Source of the DNA: Pyrenophora tritici-repentis
Taxonomy: Eukaryota; Ascomycota; Dothideomycetes; Pleosporales; Pleosporaceae
Assembly (NCBI RefSeq): GCF_003171515.1
Contig: NC_089390.1
Location: 9,676,274-9,740,273 of the forward strand
Direction of reading: 5' to 3'
DNA: 64,000 bases
Positions 31,745 to 43,261 of this stretch are shown here, piece by piece. The notes under the pieces were generated by a model. It saw only the letters and a list, made by a program, of their open reading frames with translations. It did no database searches and was not told the DNA's origin. Made by a program: the position numbers and the translations under genes. Positions within the stretch are counted from its first letter, which is position 1, and the number at the start of each line of letters is the position of its first letter.

Positions 31745-32762
31745 AGGTGATGGCTGATTTATCATCTTGTATGTTTTGTTTATAGTATTTTAGTAGCATA
31801 TAGATGCTGTTTTCTGTAATTTTACTTACTTTTGCTTTTATTAATGATGTTACTCATTGCAACCGAGAGGTACATAACGACTTCTTGATGGTTTTCATTA
31901 AAACTCAATGGGGTTCTTGGGGTCTTGTAGTTCAGGATTGGCCTTAGTAGGTTGTTCGATCGTGATGAACGAAGAGACACGTGATTGCTGCGCCACGACG
32001 CATGCGCCACTATGTCCGTCGGGGATACGGACTACTTCTCTGCCGACTCTTGTAAACAACGATTAGCGTGAGATAGCCTCTTCCAAATCCGTACATGCTT
32101 TTCCCAATCAAGCATACTTTGGTAACATACGCGGCCCACGCTACCGGTCAAATACGAAGGCGACTGGGGAATGATTCAACTATGCGGACCGGCGTCACGC
32201 GTGCAGGCAGCGTAGTGTTTGCGAAGGATGACAAACAGTCACAAACGACGCGTCCTCTGCATCGTTGTCAGCCAAGAAGAGGAAACTGGGGAAGACAACG
32301 CACTAAACCACGCATCAAAGCTTAGCAGTGGGCACTAATCGATAAGACGGGCCAATAGGCCCCGCACCACCCGAGAACATGCAACTATCGTGGCGTCATC
32401 AGCGCTACACTTGGCCACCTCGGGCCGGGCGTCAGCATAGCCACCCAGCCTTATTCGCGCGCGCAAGTGAAGAGGCGGCGATTAAGAATAGACTTAGTAC
32501 CTGCAGCTGCCAGCCGTAATACCCGTGAGAAAGACGCGTGTCCTGGTAGTACAAACGTGTGTGAAGAACGGCTGCCCCGGGAACAAAAACATCAACTTGG
32601 CTTTTCCTTGTTTCCCACTTTACATACGCCACATAACACCACCACCTCTACCAAGCTTTTCTGCACGCAAATCTTGTCTTGTACCAAGAACGGTGCTGGG
32701 AAAAGCTTTTCGATTTAACATTTGACACTCGTTATTTACATTCGTTAATTGACAGTCAAGTC
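31745..32762. other. Intergenic, promoter of the GH72 gene
   Basis: No coding signal. The last 200 bp carry CACC/CATA-rich sequence typical of a fungal 5' UTR. Confidence 0.45.
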
Positions 32763-34491
32763 ATGTGGAAAGGTCTTGTATCTGCTGCTGTGGCGGCGCT
32801 TGCAGTCACTGGTGTCGAGGCGGCTAGTTACGACGACATTCCCGATATTGAGGTCTACGGCCAGCATTTCTTCTACACGAACAATGGGTCGCAATTGTAT
32901 GTAGAGCCTCTCATTTAGTAAGACTGAAAGCTAACAACATGTCAGTTACCTCAAGGGCGTGGCATACCAGCAAAACTACTCCCCCAACGGCTCTACCAGC
33001 ACAAACACCACATACACCGACCCGCTTGCTGATGGAGACGCCTGCCGCCGCGACATCCCGTACCTGAAGCAAATCTTCACAAACATCATCCGCGTCTACG
33101 CCATCGACCCGACCAAGAACCACGATGACTGCATGGCGCAACTAGCCAGCGCCGACATCTACGTCATCTCCGACATGGGCGAACCGGGCACATCGATAGA
33201 GTCGAACAACCCCGAATGGGACGTGACTCTCTACCAGCGGTACACAGGTGTCATCGACGCACTAAGCAAGTACAAGAACGTCATCGGCTTCTTCGCCGGC
33301 AATGAGAACGTGAGCGCCGACAACCAGACTGCCGCAGCCGCCTTTGTCAAAGCCGCCGTCCGCGACAGCAAGACGTACATTGCCAACCAAAACTACCGCA
33401 AAACACTCGGTGTGGGCTATGCAACAGCCGACGTACCCTCCCGCGATGAACTCGCCCACTACTTCGCCTGCGAGCCTGGAAACAGCGGTAACAAAACGTC
33501 CATTGACTTCTGGGGCTACAACGTCTACTCGTGGTGCGGCGACAGCAACTACGCGACATCATCCTACGGCGAGCGCGTAGACTTCTTCTCCAAATACCCC
33601 GTCCCCGTCTTCTTCGCAGAATACGGTTGTATCGAAGGTTTGGACTCCGCCGGCGGGCCCACGCACCGTCCCTTCACCGAAGTCGAAGTCCTCTTCGGCA
33701 ACATGACGAGCGTCTTCTCGGGCGGTATAGTCTACGAATGGTTCATGGGCGCCAACAACTACGGTCTCGTGTCTTTAACAAACAACGACGCTTCCGTGTC
33801 TCCATATCCAGACTTCACTTCTTTACAAAGCCAACTCTCCAAGGTATCCCCAACACCAACACAACGCTCCACCTACACGCCTACAAACTCCCCGCCTGCC
33901 TGCCCGTCCGTCGGCGGCACATGGCTCGCTCAAGCCTCCCCGCTCCCGCCGAATGTTAACCCGCAACTCTGCGCTTGCATGGTCGATAGCTTACAATGCG
34001 TCTACTCGTCCACCGACGACGCCGCCTACCAAGACGACTTCTCATACATCTGCGCTGCGGATGCGAAATACTGCAACGGTATCGCTAGGAACGCTACCAC
34101 GGGCCAGTTCGGCGCCTACTCGGGGTGTGATCCTAGGGACCAGCTCGCATTCGTTGCGAACCAGTATTACCTCGGTCAGAATAAACGACCGGATGCGTGT
34201 AGTTTCTCTGGCAGGGCGAGCGTTCAGAGTGTTAAGACGGCTGGCGGTAGTTGTGCGAGTCTGCTGAGTGTGGCGGGGAGTGGCGGCGGTGGCAGTGTGC
34301 CGGAGGCTACGGGCAAGGGGACGGCGGCGGTGAGTGGTGGTGGGGGTAGTGGTGCGGCGAGTAGTAGTAGTGCTAAGGCTGCGGCTGCTGGGGGACTGGG
34401 TCCAGCGGGCTTCTTTGCAGGTGGTGATGTTGTTATGGTGGGGTATGTGGGGTTTGTGGCGGTGAGTGCGTTTGGTATGGTTGCTTTGTGA
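32763..34491 (+). CDS. gel: GPI-anchored 1,3-beta-glucanosyltransferase (GH72, Gel/Gas family, with X8 domain)
   Basis: Exons 32763-32896 and 32946-34491 give 559 residues. A signal peptide (about 1-20) is followed by the GH72 catalytic domain (about 25-340). This enzyme elongates cell-wall beta-1,3-glucan at the outer face of the plasma membrane. The acid/base glutamate is in FFAGNEN (E165) and the nucleophile in VFFAEYGC (E270). A Cys-rich X8/CBM43 module (about 375-470, CPSVGG, CACMVDSLQC, CAADAKYC) marks the Gas1/Gas2-type subfamily. A Ser/Gly-rich linker and a hydrophobic C-terminus (VGYVGFVAVSAFGMVAL) form the GPI signal. Family length and layout are normal. Confidence 0.96.
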
Positions 34492-34493
34492 GC

Positions 34494-34533
34494 AGATGAT
34501 GATGATGATGAGGAGGAGGAGGAGGAGAGAGAG
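34494..34533 (+). repeat. GAT/GAG trinucleotide microsatellite
   Basis: About six GAT units followed by about five GAG units and GAGAGA, just after the GH72 stop codon and therefore in its 3' UTR. Confidence 0.9.
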
Positions 34534-35023
34534 GTTCTTTTCGTGTGAAGAGCATGGTTTATGAGGGCTGTAGGGGTAGTTTATCTTCTTTTCCTTTCAA
34601 ACAGAAAACACTATAATAGGCAAAAGGTAAGAGGCAAGTGTAATTTCAATGTTAATGTTAATGCCAGTATGAACTTTTTATACACCTACGTCTTATTCTC
34701 TCTAGACGTGTTGGTTGTAGGCGTAGGAAATAGAAAACGGAGAGCGAGAAAAGGAGACAAAGGAGGCACAGAGTGTAGCAATTGTAAAGAAGTGGTTTAA
34801 CCACCAAGTGAAAACCTATTACTACATCGGAAAAAAAATTACAATCTCCCATTTCCTCATCCTGCATACAAACATTCCCATCTGGTAACCTTGTAACCCA
34901 TAATCATCACATGCACGTCATCATCATACTTTTCCTCCTTGAACCCGTACACCGTAACTCCACACCCCACTCCATCTCCAGCACACCATCCCATTCCGAA
35001 AAACCAGCCCGCCACACATGACC
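34534..35023. other. Convergent intergenic region
   Basis: 3' regions of the GH72 gene and the following minus-strand gene. Nothing else recognised. Confidence 0.45.
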
Positions 35024-36687
35024 CTACCCACCACAGGAAAACGACGAGCCCATGACAGAATCAGCATCCTCAGCACCACCGCTCTTCCCATAAAGTCCAA
35101 TCACGGAGTCCTGAGTCTCGGGCTGCGCTTGTTCTGGTTCACGAGGCAAGCGAGGCAATTGTCCACCAGATGCCAGAACGCACATGGCCTCGGAAAACGT
35201 ATCAGTAACCTCCTCGCCATCTGACTGCGTAGCGTGCGTTCCATCAAGACCATAATACGACGACGACAGCGGAAGATCGTCGCCGTAAAGAACATTGTTC
35301 AACTGCGCGCGATGCAGCGACAACTCGCGGTCTTGGCTCGATTGTCTATACTGTGAAGCCGGCATAATTTCCACGCCATCATTACTATCAGAATCGGGAT
35401 CGACATCATCAGCGATATTTGTGGTGGAGTTTTCTTTGTCGTCGTGCGGGTACGCCAGGGGGGATGCTAAGAGAGCTTCACGAGCGAGTTGGTCTTCGAG
35501 TTTTTCGTGGAAGATTTTGAAGGGCTGGCCGTGGAGGACGGGCCATGCGTCGCGGTCGTGGCGGAAGTAGCGGGTGCCGAGGGGTAGGTGCCAGATGTCC
35601 ATGCCTTCTCGGCGGCGGATGCCGCTGTCGTGGGGTGGGTTGGTGGATGTGGGCGGGGAGGATGTGTTTACGGTGGTGTCTAGATAGGGTCAGTGGGTTC
35701 CAATAATTGTGAGCTTGGTTGTATACGTACAGTTATTTTGGTCTTGGTTTCCACCGCAGCTGGCGAGTACAGGCTCTTCGTCAGAGTCTGACTTTTCAGA
35801 GTTGATGTATTGCACTTCGTCACCATCATCATTGAATCTCGCGACCTCATCATCTGAGTCTGAATCGACTTTGATAGGTGCATGTGTCAGCTTCCTACGT
35901 TTCTTGGTAGGTACACGCTCCTCATCGTCATCACTGGATATGACAAGGAACTTGTCTTGCGGATGAACGTCCATGTTGTACGAAGTTTTTGGCTCTGAGA
36001 CCTTGCGTGTCGAGCGTCGAGTGCCTTCCCTTGGAGTCAATCGCATCTGAACCAGTATCTGCTTCTTGCCTTTGGCAGCTCTCTTGCGTGGCTGCACTTC
36101 GATTTCGCTGTGTTCATCGCTCGATTCATCAGCACTCATATCGAAGTTACAGGCTTCATTCGAGTCGTCGGAATCGAAAGCTGGCTCCTCTCCATGAGCT
36201 GAACGCCGTTTGGCAGCTTGAGAAGGTCGAATGCTATCGTCCATGGGATGGTATTTGACATCGTAGACAAGCTTACTCTGGGCCCGGTGGCGCAGATTGT
36301 GAGAGGAAGCAGTGGCATTGAGATCAGGTGGTGTCAGTGTGAGTCGTGGATTCTGAGGGCTGATCAAGTTATCCAGATCAATACCAGCTGGGAGGCTAAG
36401 ATCGCGATGTTCCTTCTGATGTTGTTGAGCCTGCGTGTTGTTAGAGTAGTAAAGAAGAAAAACATGATGATTACCGTGACTTTGACTGGGTCGGCAACAA
36501 GTTCATCACCAGTCTCATCAACATCTACACCACTCCCCTCACCCCCTGCCTCACCATCTCCACACTCCTCACTTCCAGCCTCATCTGCCATACCCTGGGC
36601 CGGATTAGTCTTCACTCACCCACCCGGCACTCACCCACTCACCTCATCGCCAATGAACTCAGAAAAGGCCTCAGAAACATCCGACAT
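35024..36687 (-). CDS. Hypothetical acidic nuclear protein
   Basis: Four exons (36643-36687, 36475-36594, 35731-36430, 35024-35679) sum to 507 codons, 506 residues. I do not recognise the family. The N-terminal 55 residues are acidic. The middle has KLVYDVKYHPMDDSIRPSQAAKRR, clusters of Asp/Ser, and basic patches (RKRAAKGKKQ, TKKRRKLTH) that look like nuclear localisation signals. The C-terminal third has a more ordered block, MDIWHLPLGTRYFRHDRDAW with VLHGQPFKIFHEKLEDQL, likely the conserved core. Serine/acidic stretches (SDSDDEV, SSDDDEER) resemble CK2 sites. A chromatin or replication role is a guess only. All introns are 44-51 bp with clean GT..AG ends. Confidence 0.7.
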
Positions 36688-37539
36688 CTCCGTTCTTAGT
36701 CGTTGAATCCGCGTTAGCAGCGATATTGCGAGAGGAAAATGCCACTATTGGCTCTGCGGAATGAGTAGATGAAGGTTTGCAGTCCTCGTAGTCGAAAAGA
36801 TCTAGAATGCAAGAAGACACGCGACGGGACGCGACGAGGGATACGCAACGGACAGGGAAGGAGCACCGGAGAGGACAAAGAACGCACTACTCCAGCGCCC
36901 CTTCCCGAGTCGTTTACGTGCCCCGCCGGGGTAGCATCTGGACGTTTATCAGGCAAGGAAGGCACGAAGGAAGGAAGGAAGGAGCGACAAGCAACATCAT
37001 CACTCACTTCGCCTCCACCGAGCAACATGCAGCATGCAAGTATTGGATTGCTCAAAGTCAGATGCTTATAACAACGCTCATGAACTCAAGCCCAGCAGGT
37101 CAAGTCGAGTGTATTAACGTGAAGACATGTTTCTACATGTCCCATATCCATCAATTAAAAATATCATAACAAGAGAAGACTATTATTCCTCTTCCTTTTA
37201 AGCGAACGAACGAGCAAGCGAGTGTGCTCAACCAAAAAAAGAAATGATACTTGTTTCCATGCGTGTATTTACCCAACCAAACCCAACCCAGCAGCCATCC
37301 CATGCGATGACACACTGATAAAACCCTACAAACGCTAAATCATGGTATATATGTATAATGCTGCCAGCCCGGTCCTGTCCTGGCCTGTCCGGTAAAGCAA
37401 AACGCCGTGCCAAAATGATGATGAGAATGGAGGTGGAAGAAGGAAACGATGATGATGACTAGACTCGCTGAAACGCACTCAAAAACGTGGAAAAAAAACG
37501 AATGTAGGATTAGACAGGCGACGAAAGGGTTCATCAACG
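36688..37539. other. Intergenic, promoter of the acidic nuclear protein gene
   Basis: No coding signal; contains GAAGGAAGGAAGGA-type short repeats near 36965-36983. Confidence 0.4.
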
Positions 37540-38598
37540 TCATCTGTTGAGCCGTGACGTCAATCTCACAGGCGGTAACACAAAGTCATCGTCGTCGTCT
37601 TCATCATCATTGTCAACTTCAATATCGACAATCTTCGGTTGTACCGGAGCGGCATAGGCATCGAGGTCGGGTTTAGCCAGTGCCTCAGACTGCGGAATAG
37701 GCAGAGAAGTCTGCGGTGGTAGCACGTTCTTCTTATACGAGGGCATCTGAGGTTCAATCGACGACAACGAAGTATCTGACGTTTCGTGGGCCTGTAGCTC
37801 AGGCACATCCTGCGACGACTTGCGGGCGTTGCATTTAGCAACTTCGGTCTTTGCTGTCTCGAGGAGGGCGGTGAAATGCTTCTGTACTGCATCCAACTCT
37901 TTCCTGCAGTCGCCCTCGCGGAGGATGAGATGGGCAGCTTTTTCGCTCAATTCTTGTGATTGTTCGAGGGCTTTGTCTGTGGTGTCGAAGAGTTCGGCGG
38001 GTGTGGAGACGCCGCTGCTGACGCCTAGGCGGCCGCTTCTTCGGGCTGCTGATCGTGCGCGGAGGGACGACATGCGTGCTCGGTAGTTGACTCGTGAAAG
38101 GCTGGCGTCTTCCTCTTCGTCGTCGTCGTCGACGTCGTCTTCCTCTTCGCTGGACTCGGCTTGTGCTGCCATTTCGTTCATCTTGGCCTCCATTTTGGCT
38201 TTGCGCAGCATATGTCGACCGGTTCCAATTGCCCGCACAAGAAGTTCAAACGACTTTTGCATGTCCCCATCGTACTTTACTACTACCATTGTCCGGGGGC
38301 GGTGGCGCGCAGAGCCATATACGTGACCCGAGGATACCGATAGCGAGCGTTTGCGACTTCCAGGGCCATTTGTGGGGCTTCGGCTAGCAGGCGCAGCCGT
38401 CTCGTCAATAACATCCAATTTCTCCGGCAGTATCGAGGCGTTGGAGGCGGATTCTTTCCCAAACGGCGAGTGTGATATGGCTATTTTTTCATTCTCATCC
38501 TGCATGGCCGTGACGCGTTCCTCGATACTCGCAATATCCTGGAGCCATTGCGGGATGTTGTCGTGCAAAAAGGCAAAGGACCTCTCAATGTCGGACAT
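37540..38598 (-). CDS. Hypothetical coiled-coil protein
   Basis: Intronless. The start at 38598 (CCCACCATGTCC context, MSDIERSFAFLHDNIPQWL) gives 352 residues; another ATG 33 bp upstream is in frame. No named domain is recognised. The N-terminal 40 residues are amphipathic and helical. A central region at about 120-215 has a DGDMQKSFELLVRAIGTGRHML helix, a long acidic run (SSEEEDDVDDDDEEED) and an Arg/Ser-rich stretch. A further helix lies at about 220-275 (TTDKALEQSQELSEKAAHL). The C-terminus ends in another acidic run and VLPPVRLTSRLNR. Composition suggests a nuclear or cytoskeletal scaffold protein; the function is unknown. Confidence 0.7.
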   Translation of the reverse strand: MSDIERSFAFLHDNIPQWLQDIASIEERVTAMQDENEKIAISHSPFGKESASNASILPEKLDVIDETAAPASRSPTNGPGSRKRSLSVSSGHVYGSARHRPRTMVVVKYDGDMQKSFELLVRAIGTGRHMLRKAKMEAKMNEMAAQAESSEEEDDVDDDDEEEDASLSRVNYRARMSSLRARSAARRSGRLGVSSGVSTPAELFDTTDKALEQSQELSEKAAHLILREGDCRKELDAVQKHFTALLETAKTEVAKCNARKSSQDVPELQAHETSDTSLSSIEPQMPSYKKNVLPPQTSLPIPQSEALAKPDLDAYAAPVQPKIVDIEVDNDDEDDDDDFVLPPVRLTSRLNR

Positions 38599-41337
38599 GG
38601 TGGGCGTCGAGCGAACCGAGATGGGATGCAAGCGGTGTAGCTAGCACGTGCCGTTGCAGGTGGCTTGTCGCATGCAGGTACGTGTGCGTCAATGTCGATG
38701 GTGCGCGTCGACCAGCGAGCAACAAAAAGACCAGTTGGGTTGAGAGGCTTTAGAGGGGACAGATGGTCAAGGGCGGGAGACGTCGTGATTTCGGGGCGAA
38801 TGTGTAGTCGGCGGAGAACTAGTGGGACGGCGGGTACTTAAGAGGAGATGACGGGTGGCGGGCAGGGGGGTAAGAGGTGGAAGAGCAGCGTCTGCCGAGA
38901 TGCAAAGCGGGCCACGGTCATACAAGTCGAGGGTGGATTGCGTGAGAGAGGAGAAGGGCAGCGCAGGCTAAGACGGGCTTGCAGCGGTGCGGGTGGTCTA
39001 CGCTTCAAATCAAAAAGAGGAATGGGGTACCAAGGACTTGGTTCAGAGACGGGCATTACCCCGGCGGTGATCGAACAGGGCCTTTTCTCTCGGTGCAGAG
39101 TCAACAGGCCCTATACGCTGAATTGCCTCACTCGGCCGTCGTGACACGGCCGGCCTGGCTGTCTTGACGTAGTGGCTCTTGCACATGGTGGACGAGGTAC
39201 AAGATGTGGGAGCTTACGAGGCCGATGCTTCAGCAACACATGACTTAATCTAGGGACGGCGCCGAGAACAAACGGACATGGCACGACTAGACTGCATCGA
39301 CGTGGTGATCACTACTCTAGCTATGCACATGATCTCACATGATTGAATACCTCGTCGGCCGCTCTTCTCCCAAGTGCTGACACCCCTACCAACCTAGCCA
39401 AAAGTTTGACTCGACTCGATTATTTGCGGTGAATCGATTTGATAATACCAAACAACCTCACTCACAATAACGAGGCGTTCATGTTTGAAGAATAGATGGG
39501 GGGGGGGGCAGGCCACGGCAACACAATCCTCCGACGAGATAACCATGACATGTCGAAACCTCAAACTCCCAGACCAGAAACGCAGTTCAACCCCCATCCG
39601 CATTTCCTTCCTGGCCATTGCGCGTCTGCCCCAAGCATCAAGCCCGATACAAGCGGCTATCGTCCCCAATCAACGACTTCGGACTCGCCGCGTTCCCCAA
39701 TCAGCACACAAACCTCCCCCATGCCCACTCCACCGCAGCCCGCCCTCCACATTCCGTGCCGCAACGCCAAACAGACGCTCAACCGAAAAGCGAGGTGCAA
39801 AAAAGGGAAAAAAGAACTCAGAGTGGGCCCCCGCCCTGAGACCGAGTGCGAGAAGGTCGATCGAACCCTAAACAATCTTTTCGGCGCAAAATTAAACTTA
39901 CAGAAACGTGGGTATACGTAGGTAGTTGGTATACGCATTCCCCCCTCCCTTTGTCCACCATCGCTTGCACACAAAACGGTGACACGTCCACACACACACC
40001 CAACACACCGGATCCTCTCGCTTTCGCATCCCATCCCATCGTTGCCCTACCCTACCTATCATCCCATCCCATCCCAGTCCGCCAACAAACCCTCGCACAC
40101 AAAGCTACACTAACACACACACGGCCCAATCGCATACACTACCAAGTCCAGGAAAACCCCTAGCTGATCGCCCAAATCTCATTTATTTACGTATGCAGTA
40201 TGCACATGTAGCATGGCAGCGGCACGTTTTTGTAGTAGTGACAAGGCGAACGAACGAACGAATGAGAGGCTAGGCGCACGCACGTGAAAGCAAAGCCAGG
40301 AATAGCATCAGCCAGCAAAGCGAAAAGCAGTGGAATTTCGCCTGAGTGAAAAGTATGCGGGTAGGGCTTATCGCACTGCATCAACTTACCTACCTACCTA
40401 CCTACCCGCGTGCGGTTTCGTTTCGCTGCGCTGGATCCCTCTTCGAATAACGAACTAACTTACATGCACTTTTCTGCCTCACTCCTGCGTCTCCCTTTGC
40501 TTTTCCCATGGCCGCGCCGCGCCGCCGCATCCATGCCTATCCGCCATCCGCCTGCCTGTGCCTTTACAACCGGCTGCGGCCGAACCTCTACCCCCCTGTC
40601 CCCTGCCCAAGTACAAGTCTGACTGCCCCATCTCATCAGCACCATGCGTACGTACTGTAGGTCAGATATGTATCTCGGCCGCGCACCCCTTTCAAACTTA
40701 ATCATAACTTGATCAACATCATGTCATGCGGTTCAGCATTCACTTTCGTATCGTCTGCCACGTCGCTGTTGTAAAGCGCAGGAATCTGCTCGCCTACCTT
40801 GCGTGTCGTGATAACTAATCAAACCCCCCCGCCCTGCCCGCCTAGCCGGCACATTGGTCGTTTAAAAGGCAAGCGTGCAAGCGACATGCGGCGTGGATGG
40901 GCGGTTTAGTTGTTCGCCGACCTGGACCAGATTGTGGGGAATGCCATGCGCGCGCGCGGTTGTTAGGGGTGTGCGAGGGTGAGTGCGCGCAGGTTTGTAG
41001 GGATGGATGGATTGGGAGAGGTTGATTGCGCGGGGAGGTAGGTATGTTGATGGGTGTGAATGTGCTGCGATTGTGCAGAGTAGAGCAGAGTAAGTAGCTA
41101 AGTACATGTAGACGGACGGACGGAAAAACGTGTGTCGACGTTAATGTGTGCACGTTCACTCCATGAGTCGTAGTTTATTAAGTCATTGAGATATAGTTCC
41201 TCAGAAGTCGTCTCGCTGCCGGGTGCATCCCTGGGACCAGCTGTACGTACATATCACCACAAGCCGACCCCACACTGTTCCCCCCATTTCCACCAACATC
41301 AACCAAGTGTAATGGTATTCACATAATAACACCACTC
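38599..41337. other. 2.7-kb gene-poor intergenic stretch
   Basis: No gene was supported. Open frames near 39.5-40.0 kb are low-complexity Pro/Ser/Thr/His and lack start or splice logic. Short repeats include a G10 run at 39499-39508, CGAACGAACGAACGAATGA near 40248, and CTTACCTACCTACCTACC near 40386. A short unannotated transcript cannot be excluded. Confidence 0.5.
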
Positions 41338-42255
41338 TCAAGGCCAAAGCTCCTCAGTCCTCCACCCACCATTCGTCTTCGCACTCTCATCAAACGTGTA
41401 CCTGTACCTGCGTCCCTTCTCCGGGTCGCTAAGATCAGTCTGCTCCACCTCATCAGGAACAATGACTACAAGACGGAAGTTCTTGCGCGCAACGGGATCA
41501 TTTAAGTCATCAGCTTTGGAGCCCAGAGCCAGATTCTTATCGTCATAAGGTTCCTCCACGCGCTGACCAGGCGGCGGGTTCTTGAACGAGCCTATATCGT
41601 AATTCAAATTAGCCAGACATTCCCATACAACGCAAAGAAATCATGAAATGAAAGCAAAACATACCCTTAATCCCCGGACTCTGATTCCCAAAAAACCCCG
41701 TAACCTCCCTCGCCCAACTAAACTCACCCTCCTTACCCTCCTGCACAACCCTCATCCTCTTCCCAACCTCACTCTTCACAGTCCTCACACCACTGCTCTC
41801 CTCATCCTTATCCATATCATCCGCAATCACAAACGCCCTTCCTTTAACCCGCCACTGCGTGCCCTTTTCCGCAATCCAATACACGGCTTCCACGGGCCCC
41901 CCACCCCCACTCCCCTGTATCTGCGCCGTACTCTCCGCATGCCCCGCGCTCGTCGCAAAGATCTGCCCGACCTTCTCCATGCGCACGTCGGTCGTGAAGG
42001 TCGGACAGTCGCTTTGGTACACGGCCGGGTTGCGCGGTGCGGTGTTGTGTTTGTTTTCGGGGAGCTCAGCGAAGAAGCCGCGGTGGATGCAGTAGCGGAC
42101 GCGGGGGGACGAGGGGTGTAGGGGAGCCGCTGGGGGCGCTGGCGAGGGTTCCGAGGACGAACTCGGGGGGATTTGAGGGATGAGAGGTGGGTGTTGAAGA
42201 GTGTTTTCCATGGTGCGGGTGGGAGGGCGGCGGCGGTGGGCGTCGTGGTTGACAT
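41338..42255 (-). pseudogene. FMN-binding pyridoxamine 5'-phosphate oxidase-like gene (Alr4036 type) with two apparent frameshifts
   Basis: The family signature is clear. The N-terminus MSTTTPTAAALPPAPWKTLF starts at 42255. In the next frame comes EFVLGTLASAP, and in the third frame RVRYCIHRGFFAELPENKHN. It continues through CPTFTTDVRMEKVGQIF, GGGGPVEAVYWI and SSGVRTVKSEVGKRM. After a 73-bp intron (41592-41664) it ends SFKNPPPGQRVEEPYDD, DPVARKNFRLVVI and RTEELWP. Both frame changes coincide with C6 runs (G6 at 42165-42170 and 42103-42108 on the plus strand), each behaving as one base too many. The rest is intact, so sequencing or assembly error is as likely as real decay. If intact, it would encode an FMN-binding oxidase-fold protein. 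Confidence 0.7.
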
Positions 42256-43261
42256 GGTGCCGAGGAGACGCGTGAGGCGGTGGGTTGCTGTGCGTGAAGC
42301 TATGGTTGCTTTGTTGTGAAAGGGGTTGGGCTTTGTGCATGGGTTGGGTGTGGGTTTGGGAGGGGAGTTCAATTGAGATGGGTGCTGTTGTTGTATTTGA
42401 CGCGGTGCTGTTAACTACGGGGGACTCATGTCGTCATCACCCACATGTTGCAGAGTCAATGAGGTCAAGCCTTTTTTGCTTTGTTTGGACTAATGCACGC
42501 GATGGCTGGAGGTTTACTAGTAAAAGCGCCATGATGGATATTTCGCATGTAGTGGGTGATGAGGTATGCTGTGGGTATGTAGTGTTTGAGCGATGAGCGA
42601 CAGAGGTGCTGAGTTCACCCAAGCCAATTAGCAAACATCTCACGTTCATTACCACTTACAGCTCAATACCACCCAGGTGACATGAAATACTTGACAGCGA
42701 CAGTGTGAGCAGACCCGATTTCATTTCTAATAGATATATTTAACGCCTTTAATAATTTTCGTATACTACAGTGTCAAGTATCTTATGTCACCAGGTGATC
42801 TGGTCAACAAAAACATACAAACATCAAGTCTGCAATTAAACTTCACTCGCACCTCGTAACCACTCGCACAACCCCAAGCTTCTAGACCCCACTTCCCTTC
42901 CGTCCCACCTCATGCACCGGCAACCAGGATACCCCACCTGGCACATGCCAGCCACGCTACACAGCATCGCGGCGCCTCCGAGACCGTTCAGCAAGTCAAG
43001 ATCTATGTACCACCTTGTACCCAGTAACTCCACCCATAAGATGTTACACAAGTCGGCGACCTGAGCCACGTCGCTTAGTACAATTGATATTTGTGTTCGC
43101 TTGCTCGCATACCTAACCCCCAAAAGAGACCGAATCATCTCGGCGCGTACAGAAGAGATTGATACGTCATTGGATGTAATATATTGTGTCTATGGGACTG
43201 ATATGTGGTATACCATGGATGTTGCGAATATATGATACACTGCTTCTCGATAGCGCAAGGC
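42256..43261. other. Intergenic region with an inverted-repeat element
   Basis: No coding signal; see the 42674-42793 hairpin. Confidence 0.45.
42674..42793. repeat. Inverted repeat of about 120 bp, possible MITE relic
   Basis: The left end reads CAGGTGACATGAAATACTTG and the right end is the reverse complement of CTGGTGACATAAGATACTTG, with three mismatches over these 20 bases. The arms are separated by about 75 bp of AT-rich sequence. A clean target duplication is not obvious; CCAGGTGA occurs directly at both ends but overlaps the arms. Confidence 0.4.

Noticed and set aside
39485..39921. Two overlapping 130-140-codon plus-strand frames in the 38.6-41.3 kb gap
   Set aside because: Low-complexity Pro/Thr/His composition in both overlapping frames, no splice partners and no family motif.
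42060..42255. An intron instead of frameshifts in the PNPOx-like gene
   Set aside because: No GT..AG pair of plausible length restores all three family segments, since the middle frame is itself conserved-looking sequence.
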